Shown here: one piece after another, positions 24,476 to 31,512 of the stretch
Layout: every line of letters starts with the position of its first letter
How positions within the stretch are numbered: the first letter of the stretch is position 1
From: Thermoplasmata archaeon
GTDB taxonomy: Archaea; Thermoplasmatota; Thermoplasmata; Lutacidiplasmatales; UBA184
NCBI GenBank assembly: GCA_030038885.1
Contig: JASHQY010000175.1
Coordinates: forward strand, 1 to 34,862
DNA: 34,862 nt
Direction of reading: 5' to 3'
Notes under the pieces: generated by a model
What the model was told of the DNA's origin: nothing
What the model saw: the letters and a program-made list of their open reading frames with translations, nothing else
Database searches by the model: none
Made by a program: the position numbers and the translations under genes

Positions 24476-25134
24476 GCGCGGTCCGTGCCCCGGCGACCGG
24501 CGCCCCGACGCCGGCGCCCGCGCCGGCGCGGGTCGAAACGCCTCCGCCCGCCCACTCGCCGCTGGCGCACGTGCGGGCGACGGTCGTGTTCCTCGTCCTC
24601 GCGCTCGTGATCTCGGGCTTCGCGTACCCGCTGGTCGTCACCGGGATCGCCCAGCTGATCGACCCGTCCGCCGCGAACGGATCGCTCCTCACGGAGAACG
24701 GCACGGTCGTCGGGTCGTCGCTGATCGCCCAGAACACCGACGCGCCGTACCTCTTCTGGGAGCGGCCGTCGCTCTCCGACTACAACACGACCGAGGGGAT
24801 GATCACGCCGGACGGGCCGAGCGACCCCGCGCTGGCCGCGTGGTTCAACGAAACCCTTGCGTACATGCGCGAGTATGGGAACTTCACTGTGAACGCGACC
24901 CTGCCGATCTGGCTCGTCTCGCCGTCGGGGTCGACGATCGATCCCGACCTCACTCCCGAGGCGGTCCTCGTCCAGGTCCCGCGGGTCGCGGCCGCGACGA
25001 ACCTCTCGTTCGACTTCCTGACGAACTTCGTCAACGCGCACCTCTCCTCGCCACCGATCCCCGGCGTCGGGGTCGCGTACGTCGACGTCCTCCAGCTCGA
25101 CCTCGATCTCCTGCCGATCGAGGGGAGGGGATGA
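24472..25134 (+). CDS. kdpC: KdpC, periplasm-side accessory subunit of the Kdp pump
   Basis: A GTG at 24472 overlapping the kdpB stop opens a 220-residue protein that the track shows only as the tail of a 1477-aa shadow. After a Pro/Ala-rich start of about 25 residues comes one helix (VVFLVLALVISGFAYPLVVTGIAQLI), then an outside domain. That domain carries KdpC-like stretches: GSSLIAQNTDAPYLFWERPS, SDPALAAWF and IDPDLTPEAVLVQVPRVA (bacterial KdpC reads S-A-S-G-L-D-P-x-I-S/T-x-x-A-A). Several N-x-S/T sequons (NGS, NTT, NET, NFT, NAT, NLS) suggest glycosylation of an exposed domain. The stop shares one base with the next start (TGATG). KdpC is needed for pump assembly and high-affinity uptake. 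Confidence 0.93.
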   Translation: MSAVRAPATGAPTPAPAPARVETPPPAHSPLAHVRATVVFLVLALVISGFAYPLVVTGIAQLIDPSAANGSLLTENGTVVGSSLIAQNTDAPYLFWERPSLSDYNTTEGMITPDGPSDPALAAWFNETLAYMREYGNFTVNATLPIWLVSPSGSTIDPDLTPEAVLVQVPRVAAATNLSFDFLTNFVNAHLSSPPIPGVGVAYVDVLQLDLDLLPIEGRG

Positions 25135-25943
25135 TGTACCGCCAGATCCTGATCCCCGTCCGAGAGCCGTCCGAGGTCGAGCCGCTGATCCGCTTCGCGT
25201 CGATGGTCCTCGACCCGGACGGCGAGGTCCGCGTGCTCCACATCATCCCGACGACGACCCTCCCTCAGGTGACCCGCGAGTGGCGGGCGTCGGTCAACCT
25301 CGTCGTCCCGGCGCACGAGGCCGGAGCCGCGCTCGACGTGCGGGTCGACCCCGAGGTCCGGGCCTCGACCGACGTCCCCGGGGAGATCCTCGAGAGCGCG
25401 GAGTCCCACGGGGTCGACGCGATCCTCATGACGCTGGGGGGCGACAAGCGCAGCCGCAATCCGTTCGTGGGCCACACCGCGAGCGGGATCCTCCACCACG
25501 CCCACGCCGACGTGCTGATCGTCAACCGCCTCGCGCTCGGCGCGGGCCGGCTGCCGCGGATCCTCCTCCCGTCGTTCCGCGGGGCCCCGATGCCGCGGGC
25601 GATGCAGGTCGCCGAGGACATCGCGGTCCACAACGACGGCGCGTCGGTCACGACGATCGCGCTCGGACCGCGGGCGTCGGGCGAATCGGACGGCGCCGCG
25701 GACCGGGAGGAGCGCACGGCCCGCGGCGTCCCGGTGACCCACAAGCGCTTGCCGATTGCGGGGTCGTTCGTCCGACGGGGTCGGCTCCCGAACCTGATCC
25801 TCCAGGCGACCCAGCGCGAGCGGTTCGGCCTCCTCCTGGTCAGCGAGGAGGGAGACCTCGCCGGGGGGGCGCTCCTGACGCGGCCGTTCCTCGAGGACCT
25901 GTTCCGCGCGGCCCCGTGCCCGGTGCTCGCGCTGCGCTGCTGA
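25134..25943 (+). CDS. kdpQ: Tandem universal-stress (UspA-like) protein of the kdp operon, KdpQ-like
   Basis: The 269-residue protein has two UspA-type halves. The first (1-130) starts MYRQILIPVREPSEVEPLIRFA and ends with a G-x9-G-H-T-A-S nucleotide-loop-like stretch and ADVLIVN. The second begins LPRILLPSFRGAPMPRAMQVAEDIA and ends PCPVLALRC. No membrane segment is present. Its start overlaps the kdpC stop (TGATG), so it belongs to the operon. In Halobacterium the kdpFABCQ operon ends with a UspA-like KdpQ instead of a linked KdpD/KdpE pair, and this layout is the same. It may sense nucleotide or K+ state and modulate the pump, but that is inference. Two adjacent ATGs (25131, 25134) exist; 25134 has the better spacing from GGAGGGG. 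Confidence 0.85.
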   Translation: MYRQILIPVREPSEVEPLIRFASMVLDPDGEVRVLHIIPTTTLPQVTREWRASVNLVVPAHEAGAALDVRVDPEVRASTDVPGEILESAESHGVDAILMTLGGDKRSRNPFVGHTASGILHHAHADVLIVNRLALGAGRLPRILLPSFRGAPMPRAMQVAEDIAVHNDGASVTTIALGPRASGESDGAADREERTARGVPVTHKRLPIAGSFVRRGRLPNLILQATQRERFGLLLVSEEGDLAGGALLTRPFLEDLFRAAPCPVLALRC

Positions 25944-25963
25944 CCGCCGGAGCGGGGAACGCC

Positions 25964-26743
25964 GTGGGCGAGCTCGCGTTCATCGGCCTCGGCCTGGGGG
26001 ACGAGCGCGGCCTCTCGGCGCGGGCGTGGGAGGCCCTGCGCGCGGCCGACGAAGTCTTCGCCGAGGAGTACACCGCGACCGCGCCCGCCGGGACCCTCGA
26101 TCGCCTCCGCGCCGAGCTCCGGCGGCCGGTCGAGGTCCTCGACCGGCCCCTGGTCGAGTCCGAGACGCCGCTGCTCGGCGCGCTCGCGCGATCGCCCCGC
26201 GTCGCGCTGATCGTGGTCGGCGACCCGTTCGCGGCGACGACCCACGTGGCCCTGCGGCTCGCCGCCGAGCGGGCCGGGCACTCGTGGACGTACCTCCCGA
26301 ACGCGAGCATCCTCACCGCGGCGGCCGGTTGGCTCGGGTTCATCCACTACCGCTTCGGCCGCACGGTCTCCCTGCCGTTCCCGTCGCCCGGTTTCGAGCC
26401 GCGCTCCCCGCTCGAGCAGATCGGCGCGAACCGGGAGCGCGATCTCCACACGCTCGTCCTGCTCGACCTGCGCCCCGACGAGGGACGCTACCTGACGGCG
26501 AGCGAGGCGCTGCGGATCCTCCGGGAGCGCGACCCCGACCGGCGCGTCCTTCCGCCGACCGCCGACGTGGCGGTCGCCGCCCGGGTCGGGCGGCCGGACG
26601 CCGCGGGCTGGTTCGGTTCCGTCGACGAGCTCGCGCGGCTCGAGTTCGGGCCGCCCCTGCACGCGCTCGTCGTGCCGGCGCGGGAGCTCCACTTCGAGGA
26701 GTCCGCGGCGCTCGAGCGGTACCGCTGGCCCCGGCGCGTCTAG
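25964..26743 (+). CDS. dphB: Diphthine synthase
   Basis: The 259-residue protein trimethylates the modified histidine of translation elongation factor aEF-2 using SAM, the second stage of diphthamide synthesis. It has the tetrapyrrole-methylase fold. GELAFIGLGLGDERGLSARAWEALRAADEVFAEEYTA is diagnostic. VALIVVGDPFAATTHVALRLAAERAG carries the GDP-FAATTH SAM loop, and NASILTAAAGWLGFIHYRFGRTVSLPF is also typical. GTG at 25964 follows GGAGCGGGG 20 bases after the kdpQ stop, so it may be cotranscribed with kdp by position only. Its TAG overlaps the opposite gene's stop in a shared CTAG. Confidence 0.95.
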   Translation: MGELAFIGLGLGDERGLSARAWEALRAADEVFAEEYTATAPAGTLDRLRAELRRPVEVLDRPLVESETPLLGALARSPRVALIVVGDPFAATTHVALRLAAERAGHSWTYLPNASILTAAAGWLGFIHYRFGRTVSLPFPSPGFEPRSPLEQIGANRERDLHTLVLLDLRPDEGRYLTASEALRILRERDPDRRVLPPTADVAVAARVGRPDAAGWFGSVDELARLEFGPPLHALVVPARELHFEESAALERYRWPRRV

Positions 26744-27135
26744 GTCCGCGGCGTGCCCGAGGGGGGCGGGAGCAGCGCCTCCGCGAACTGGCGGATCCGG
26801 AACGGACGGAGCAGGACGACGTCCGGCCCCTGGTCTCCGGTCAGCGTCGGGGGACGTGACGCGGGCGCGACGAGGATCACCCGGAGCGCCGGCGCGACGC
26901 GGCGGGCCTCGCGGACCAGCGACCCCGAGCTGCCCTCGGCCAGGTTCACGTCCGCCACCAGGAGCGTGGGGGAGTGCTCCCGGATCAGTTCGAGGCACTG
27001 GGTCGCGCCCTCGGCCTCGCCGTCGACGCGGAAGTGGTGCAGGCGGAGCAGCCCCCGCAGGAGGACGCGGGTCTCCTCGTCACCGGCAGCAACGACAGCG
27101 GACGCCGTCGGGGCGCTCGAGTCGACCATTTCCAT
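26740..27135 (-). CDS. Single-domain receiver-like protein with degenerate active site
   Basis: The 131-residue protein has a CheY-like receiver fold: acidic pair D19/E20, phosphoacceptor candidate D62 in LLVADVNL, then RVILVAPAS and VVLLRPFRIRQFAEAL. The switch Thr/Ser after strand 4 appears replaced by V89, and the conserved Lys after strand 5 is Arg (R110 in LRPF), so normal phosphorylation switching is doubtful. No DNA-binding or kinase domain is attached and no histidine kinase is nearby. The ATG at 27135 is two codons before another ATG. A TATA-like AAAAATACTT about 65-70 bases upstream gives a leader of about 40 bases. It may be a stand-alone or pseudo-receiver acting by protein contact. 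Confidence 0.78.
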   Translation of the reverse strand: MEMVDSSAPTASAVVAAGDEETRVLLRGLLRLHHFRVDGEAEGATQCLELIREHSPTLLVADVNLAEGSSGSLVREARRVAPALRVILVAPASRPPTLTGDQGPDVVLLRPFRIRQFAEALLPPPSGTPRT

Positions 27136-27197
27136 TGACCGGCCGCATTTGGCCTCCCGAGGGCCCGCTTGCTGGTCAGTAGAGGTAGGTACACCGT

Positions 27198-27208
27198 CAA
27201 GTATTTTT
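27198..27208 (-). promoter_or_regulatory. TATA box of the receiver gene
   Basis: The minus strand reads AAAAATACTTG in a short AT-rich patch, predicting transcription from about 27178. The same patch could serve plus-strand transcription into the hairpin region. Confidence 0.5.
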
Positions 27209-27215
27209 GTTTACC

Positions 27216-27357
27216 CCGCGAAACGCGGCGCGCGCGGTGCCGCGCGGCGTCGCGAAATGCTCGCGACGGGCCCGCCCGCAAGGGCGCGCCGCTCCTGGGG
27301 GGCGGGCGTTCGCGACGGTCCCGAGCCGGCGGTTCCCCCTCTCGGGACCGAGGGAAC
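27216..27357. repeat. Cluster of tandem hairpins in a non-coding gap; possible structured RNA
   Basis: The 282-base gap (27136-27417) has no credible gene, but it holds a run of perfect inverted repeats. They are CCGCG-AAA-CGCGG (27216-27228), CGCGCGG-TG-CCGCGCG (27231-27246), GTCGCGA-AATGC-TCGCGAC (27249-27267) and CGCCC-GCAA-GGGCG with a GNRA loop (27273-27286). A 10-bp pair CGGTCCCGAG/CTCGGGACCG follows (27316-27350), overlapped by the alternative GTTCCC/GGGAAC pairing (27332-27357). An AT-rich TATA-like patch (27198-27212) precedes them. Very high GC makes short palindromes common, so a structured RNA remains a hypothesis. No RNase P or SRP RNA signature was found. Confidence 0.4.
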
Positions 27358-27417
27358 GTGCACCCGAGGACCGATCCCGGAGCGCATCGGCCGAACTCTC
27401 GAGACGGAGCCGGCGGC

Positions 27418-28803
27418 TCACGGGGAGTGCCGGTCCAGCCATTCCGATAGCGCCGCGAGGTCCAACGCGAACCCGCCCGCGCGCGTGAGCTCGGCGGCCG
27501 CCGCGCGGGTCACGGGACGTCGGCCGACGACGAACGGCCGCACGGGAAGGTATTGGGTCCGCTCCAGCAGCGCCAGTTTTCCGAGGAGTCGATGGACGTC
27601 GGTGGACCCGAATGGTCGACGGCTCCACTTCACTTCGCCGGCCCAGATCTCCCGAGAGCCGCGCAAGATTAGGTCGATCTCCGCGCCGGTTCGGTTCCAC
27701 CATCGCCCCATTTCGAGCGCGTCGATCGGATGTCCCGCGATCTCACCGCCGTTCGCCGCGCGCAGCACGCTGCGGACCACCCGCTCGAAGACCCGGCCCA
27801 CGTGGGCGTCCAGTTCGCCCTCGATCTGCTTCCAAACGGCCTCCGCGCGCCCGAGCTGCAACTCGGATCGGTGAGGGAAGACGAACCGATAGTAGAATTC
27901 GAAGAAGGGATCCCGGAACACGTACCTCGCGGGCCGGCGAACGCCACCGACCGGCGTCTCCATCTCGACCAGATCGAGACCGTCGCGGAGCTCTTCGAGG
28001 TAGGGGGCGAGCCCTCCCTTGGGAACGCCGACGCGAGCTTCCAGATCGGCGAGGAGGTGGGTCCCCTGCCCGATCTCATAGAGGATACTGTTGGGTCGAG
28101 CGGGGGCCCGCATCTCGAGGCGCAGGAGCTCCTGGGGCTCTTCGGCCAAGGGAGCAGTCGGATCGAGCAGCGCGCGCCGGACCGCGGCACCGAGCGGGAG
28201 ACTTTGGGACAACGTGTGGTAGAACGGGGTCCCGCCGAAGACCGCGTACCGCCGGATCCGCTCCTCCTCGGGAAGGTCGGGGTAGAGCCGCCGGACGGCG
28301 GGATACTCGAAGGGCTCCAGACGCAGCGAGCCGGTCAGGCGACCGTAGAGGGGGCCCCGCGAGGACTCGGCCAGGCGGCCCATCATCCCCACGCTGCTTC
28401 CCGAGAGGATCACGTGGGGCCCCTCGGTCCGCCACTTCGCGTCCCATCGCGCTTGGAGCCGCGTCACGGCCTGCGGATCGCTCGTGAGGATCCGCTGGAA
28501 CTCATCCCAGACCAGTACCCGGGGGCGGATTTCCTCTACGTGATCGAAGAAGGCGTCCCAGTCGCGGTAGGGTCGCCGGATCGTGTGCTCCTGCCGCCCG
28601 ATCTGGTCCGACATCGAAGCGAGCTGCCAGCGACGATCCGCGTCGTCGGCGGTGAGCAACACGCCTCCCTCGGCGAGGATCACCCGTCGGAGCAGCTCGG
28701 TCTTGCCCACGCGTCGGCGCCCGAACAGCCGGACCAGCTGGGGCGTTCGGCTCGCGAGCAGCGTTCGGAGGGCCCGAATCTCCGACGTCCGGTCCACGAA
28801 CAT
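27418..28803 (-). CDS. Archaeal AAA ATPase with C-terminal DUF234/nuclease-like domain
   Basis: The 461-residue protein belongs to the archaeal ATPase family often found in accessory regions. Walker A is FGRRRVGKTELL (28-38), Walker B LVWDEFQ (about 98-104), and HVILSGSSVGMM is sensor 1. A winged-helix region follows (LADLEARVGVPKGGLAPYLEELRDGL). The C-terminal FEFYYRFVFPHRSEL and the WNRTGAEIDLIL...EIWAGEVKW segment match DUF234, whose D...E-x-K pattern resembles a PD-(D/E)XK nuclease site. The biological role is unknown for the family. The track starts at a TTG, but the ATG at 28803 has an AT-rich TATA region about 26 bases upstream. It stands apart from the neighbouring operons and looks like an accessory gene. 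Confidence 0.88.
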   Translation of the reverse strand: MFVDRTSEIRALRTLLASRTPQLVRLFGRRRVGKTELLRRVILAEGGVLLTADDADRRWQLASMSDQIGRQEHTIRRPYRDWDAFFDHVEEIRPRVLVWDEFQRILTSDPQAVTRLQARWDAKWRTEGPHVILSGSSVGMMGRLAESSRGPLYGRLTGSLRLEPFEYPAVRRLYPDLPEEERIRRYAVFGGTPFYHTLSQSLPLGAAVRRALLDPTAPLAEEPQELLRLEMRAPARPNSILYEIGQGTHLLADLEARVGVPKGGLAPYLEELRDGLDLVEMETPVGGVRRPARYVFRDPFFEFYYRFVFPHRSELQLGRAEAVWKQIEGELDAHVGRVFERVVRSVLRAANGGEIAGHPIDALEMGRWWNRTGAEIDLILRGSREIWAGEVKWSRRPFGSTDVHRLLGKLALLERTQYLPVRPFVVGRRPVTRAAAAELTRAGGFALDLAALSEWLDRHSP

Positions 28804-28821
28804 GAATATCAACTAGTATTC

Positions 28822-28838
28822 GATATAATATATATTAT
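28822..28838 (-). promoter_or_regulatory. AT-rich palindromic promoter of the AAA ATPase gene
   Basis: A block with no G or C over about 25 bases contains the perfect 14-base palindrome ATAATATATATTAT (28825-28838). It is placed 22-35 bases before the ATG at 28803, so it includes the TATA box and could also be an operator. It is the most AT-rich spot in the window. Confidence 0.6.
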
Positions 28839-28960
28839 TATCTTTATTGGGTGCCCCCTCCTTGGCGCCCAGGGTCGAGGGGCGCGGGGGGCTGCAGGGA
28901 GCGGGTCGTGAACGGTCCTCTCGGGCCGATTCCGGGCGCCATCGCGCGACGCCGTGGGCA

Positions 28961-30535
28961 TCAGGTCCCGGAGGACGTCGCCGGAGCGGGGGTCCCCTCG
29001 CGCTCGCCCCAGTCCGCGACCCCCGCCGCCTGCAGCAGGGCGTCGAGGGCCGCGTGGTAGCGGTCCGCCGGAGCGGCGAGCGTCGAGCGGGCCCGGTCCG
29101 CGAGCGCGCTCCCGAACTCCTGCTCGGTCTTCGAGAACTGCCAGGCGTGGGCGCCGCCGCGGCCCAGCGCGGTGAGGAGGCCGAACGCGAGGCCCCGCTC
29201 CTTGCCCTCCTGGGGGAGCGACTGGAGGATCGTCCGCTCCGCCGCCGAGTTGCCGTGGACCCGGTACTCGCGGGCGACGCGGTCGACCCACGCCGCCTCC
29301 CGCGCGAGGCGGCGGTAGCGCGGCAGCTCGTCGAGGACCTGGCGCTCCTCGGTCCGACGCTGCGCCCGCTTCAGGATCTCGGCGACCCGTCCCGGGGCCC
29401 CCCGCGCTTCGTCGATCATCCGCCGGGCCTCGGTCGGGTCGGTGACGATCGTGCGCACGATGACCTCGGAGTGCTCCGGCCAGAGCCGCTCGAGCGCGCG
29501 GCTCGCCGACGGTTCGTCGACCTCGAAGTAGCCCGGCACGTCCTTCAACGCCCGCTCGACGGCCCGCCGCTCGATCGTGGTCGCGTCGAGGGCCTCGAGG
29601 AACGCCTCCGCGCGGGCGCCGTAGCACACGCCGCCCGCGACGTACGTCGGGCGCGACGTGCCCTCGATCCGGGGGCGGAGCTCGTCGCCGTAGGCGTCGA
29701 TCAGCTGGGCATCGGACAGGCGGCCGAGCTCGTAGCGCTGGCGCAACGCGCGCGGGAGCTCGGGCAGCCGAGCGTGGACGCATTCGGGTCCGCCCTCGCA
29801 CCGCACGTTCCAGACGACGTCGACGGGGAACTCGGCGCTCGGGTCCGGGACCGCGGCCCCGTCCGAGACGCTCGCGAGGAGGTGGCGCTCCGCCTTCGCG
29901 CACTTCCGGCAGACGCGGAACGCGGTGCCGGCGCCCGGCCAGGCGACCTCGAGGTATGGCCGCGGCTCGTTCTGCTTCAGGTGGGGGCAGAGGAAGAGGT
30001 GCTTCGCCGGGTCCTCGATCAGCCGGTACGGCAGGTCGGCGACGCGCTCGGCCCGGAACTCCTCGGGCGGCGCCGGCGACCGTCCCGAGCACCAGAGGGT
30101 CTTGCGCGTCGCGAAGAAATGGAATCCCTTGCGCGCCCAGTCGACGTAGCCGAGCAGGAGGCGACCGGGATCGTCCGATTGCTGGACCGCGACCTCGGTC
30201 TCCCGCGGCGCGCGGGCGAGCGCGGCGTACGAGGCCTCCCCGTCGGGCAGGGGGAACGAGACGACCGCCGGCGTCCCGGGGTCGAGGTAGAACTTCAGCA
30301 GCCCCGCGTACGAGCGCACGAGCGGATCGCCCCAGTGCGACGCGCGCTCGAGCCGCTTCGCGTCGTCCCGCTCCTGGCGCACCGCCTCGAGGTCGGACCG
30401 CAGGCGATCGAACCGGTCGGGAGGGCAGTCGGCGGTCCGGCGCGGGAGGAGCGGCTCGACCGACTCGCGGAGGACCTTCGCCCGGGCGACGAGGTCGTGC
30501 TCCCGGACCCCCGACCCTCGACGGATGCGCGGCAC
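28961..30535 (-). CDS. Uncharacterised 524-residue protein with cysteine pairs
   Basis: I do not recognise this family. Codon pattern, length and GTG start with GGGGAGGAA five bases upstream indicate a real gene. The N-terminal 70 residues are charged and helical. The middle (70-260) is mixed alpha/beta with Cys at about 183, 209, 212, 246 and 252 (LCPH, CRKC, CEGGPEC), which could form one or two zinc sites. The rest (260-515) is almost wholly helical, with Arg/Glu-rich stretches (LKRAQRRTEERQVLDELPRYRRLAREA). There is no signal peptide or membrane helix. A TATA-like GGAATATG lies about 35-40 bases upstream, and a GC hairpin next to the ribosome-binding site could modulate translation. It follows guaAA on the same strand. 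A nucleic-acid role is conceivable but unproven. Confidence 0.72.
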   Translation of the reverse strand: MPRIRRGSGVREHDLVARAKVLRESVEPLLPRRTADCPPDRFDRLRSDLEAVRQERDDAKRLERASHWGDPLVRSYAGLLKFYLDPGTPAVVSFPLPDGEASYAALARAPRETEVAVQQSDDPGRLLLGYVDWARKGFHFFATRKTLWCSGRSPAPPEEFRAERVADLPYRLIEDPAKHLFLCPHLKQNEPRPYLEVAWPGAGTAFRVCRKCAKAERHLLASVSDGAAVPDPSAEFPVDVVWNVRCEGGPECVHARLPELPRALRQRYELGRLSDAQLIDAYGDELRPRIEGTSRPTYVAGGVCYGARAEAFLEALDATTIERRAVERALKDVPGYFEVDEPSASRALERLWPEHSEVIVRTIVTDPTEARRMIDEARGAPGRVAEILKRAQRRTEERQVLDELPRYRRLAREAAWVDRVAREYRVHGNSAAERTILQSLPQEGKERGLAFGLLTALGRGGAHAWQFSKTEQEFGSALADRARSTLAAPADRYHAALDALLQAAGVADWGEREGTPAPATSSGT

Positions 30536-30545
30536 CGGCGTTCCT

Positions 30546-30563
30546 CCCCGCGAGCGAGCGGGG
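30546..30563 (-). promoter_or_regulatory. Leader hairpin overlapping the ribosome-binding site of the 524-aa gene
   Basis: On the minus strand CCCCGC-TCGCTC-GCGGGG forms a 6-bp stem whose 3' arm supplies the first bases of the GGGGAGG ribosome-binding sequence. Folding would partly mask the start site. Whether it regulates is untested. Confidence 0.35.
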
Positions 30564-30595
30564 GGCCGTACATATTCCCGAGGGTGCGGCCGGGG

Positions 30596-31159
30596 CTACC
30601 GATGGCAGGCCGCGAGGAAGTGGCGGAACATCTCGCGCCCCCCTTCGGTCGGCTCGACCTCGGGGTGGAACTGGACCCCCCAGATCGCCTTCGTCGGGTG
30701 GCTCATCGCCTCGACCGCGCAGGCGGCGGAGTGCGCGAGGACCGTCCAGCCGGCGGGCGCCTCCGCGACCTGGTCGTTGTGGTTCGCCCAGACCCGGAAC
30801 CGTGGGGGGAGGCCCGCGAACAACGGGTGGTCGGGCCGGTCGACCGTCAGGTCGACCGCGCCGAACTCGGCGGAGGCCGTCCGGAGCTTCCCCCCGAAGT
30901 GCCGGCCGAGGTACTCGTGCCCGAGGCAGATCGCGAGCACCGGCACGTCGACCGAATCGATCCAGTCCCCGACGCGGCCGAGCGGCGCGTCGCTGCCCTC
31001 GAGGCTGAGCGCGCCGCCCGAGAGCACGATCCCGTCGGCGTGGAGCTCGGCGAAGGGGGTCGTGTTCGGCACGATCGTCGTCTCGGCGCCGAGGTCGCGG
31101 AGGACCCGCCATTCCCGATGGGTCCACTGCCCCCCGTTGTCCAGGACCGGGATCCTCAC
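30596..31159 (-). CDS. guaAA: GMP synthase glutaminase subunit (subunit A)
   Basis: The 187-residue class I glutamine amidotransferase supplies ammonia to a separate GMP synthase ATP-pyrophosphatase subunit, which is not in the window. The catalytic Cys is C78 in LAICLGHE, and the His and Glu are in WGVQFHPEVEPTEGG. VLDNGGQWTHREWRVLRDLG at the start and WANHNDQV are typical of the split archaeal form. The GTG start overlaps the stop of the two-helix membrane protein by 4 bases (GTGA), so it is the last gene of the chain beginning with ubiX. Confidence 0.93.
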   Translation of the reverse strand: MRIPVLDNGGQWTHREWRVLRDLGAETTIVPNTTPFAELHADGIVLSGGALSLEGSDAPLGRVGDWIDSVDVPVLAICLGHEYLGRHFGGKLRTASAEFGAVDLTVDRPDHPLFAGLPPRFRVWANHNDQVAEAPAGWTVLAHSAACAVEAMSHPTKAIWGVQFHPEVEPTEGGREMFRHFLAACHR

Positions 31160-31512
31160 GGCGTTCCCTCCTTCGGCGGGTCCGCGGGGTCGGACTTCGC
31201 CGGCGGCGGCTCGCGACGCTCGAGCGCGGCGCGGAGCTCGCGGACCTCGGTCCGCATCCGCAGCATCTCCTCCTCGAACGGCGTGAACCCCTGGGGGCGG
31301 AGGATCCGCGCGGAGACGTAGATCCCGATGAAGATCGCGCCGACCAGCGCGAGGACGGTCGTGAACACGAGCGCGAAGACGAGGGTGTACGGGTCGCCGA
31401 ACGCGGCGACGACGGGGAGCGTGAACACGCGGGTGATCTCCGCGAACTCGACGATCACGAGGCCGAGGATCAGCGCCGTCCAGAACAGGAGCACCGCGCG
31501 CGAAGGGTTCAC
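31156..31512 (-). CDS. Two-helix membrane protein with C-terminal coiled coil
   Basis: GTG at 31512 overlaps the previous stop and opens a 118-residue protein (MNPSRAVLLFWTALILGLVIVEF...) that the track buries in a longer frame. Helices lie at about 7-27 and 43-68 (TLVFALVFTTVLALVGAIFIGIYVSA). A cytoplasmic tail follows (PFEEEMLRMRTEVRELRAALERRE) with coiled-coil character and a Pro-rich end. The family is not recognised. Overlaps on both sides tie it to the secreted protein before it and guaAA after it, so a shared regulation is likely even though the functional link is obscure. Confidence 0.75.
   Translation of the reverse strand: MNPSRAVLLFWTALILGLVIVEFAEITRVFTLPVVAAFGDPYTLVFALVFTTVLALVGAIFIGIYVSARILRPQGFTPFEEEMLRMRTEVRELRAALERREPPPAKSDPADPPKEGTP

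Noticed and set aside
20701-25134. 1477-aa plus ORF across kdpA-kdpC
   Set aside because: Only its last 220 codons are real (kdpC from GTG 24472). The rest is out of frame with kdpA and kdpB and has shadow composition.
27216-27357. RNase P RNA or SRP RNA in the hairpin region
   Set aside because: The conserved GAGGAAAGTCC-type element of RNase P RNA and the GGAAGG/AGCA helix 8 pattern of SRP RNA are absent.
27207-27488. Small plus-strand ORFs (about 93 aa) in the hairpin gap
   Set aside because: Arg/Pro-rich, no ribosome-binding site, and overlapping the AAA ATPase 3' end. They look like chance frames.
28809-31321. 772-aa minus ORF and 824-aa plus ORF
   Set aside because: Both cover the 524-aa gene and guaAA in wrong frames and are dominated by Arg/Pro/Ala.
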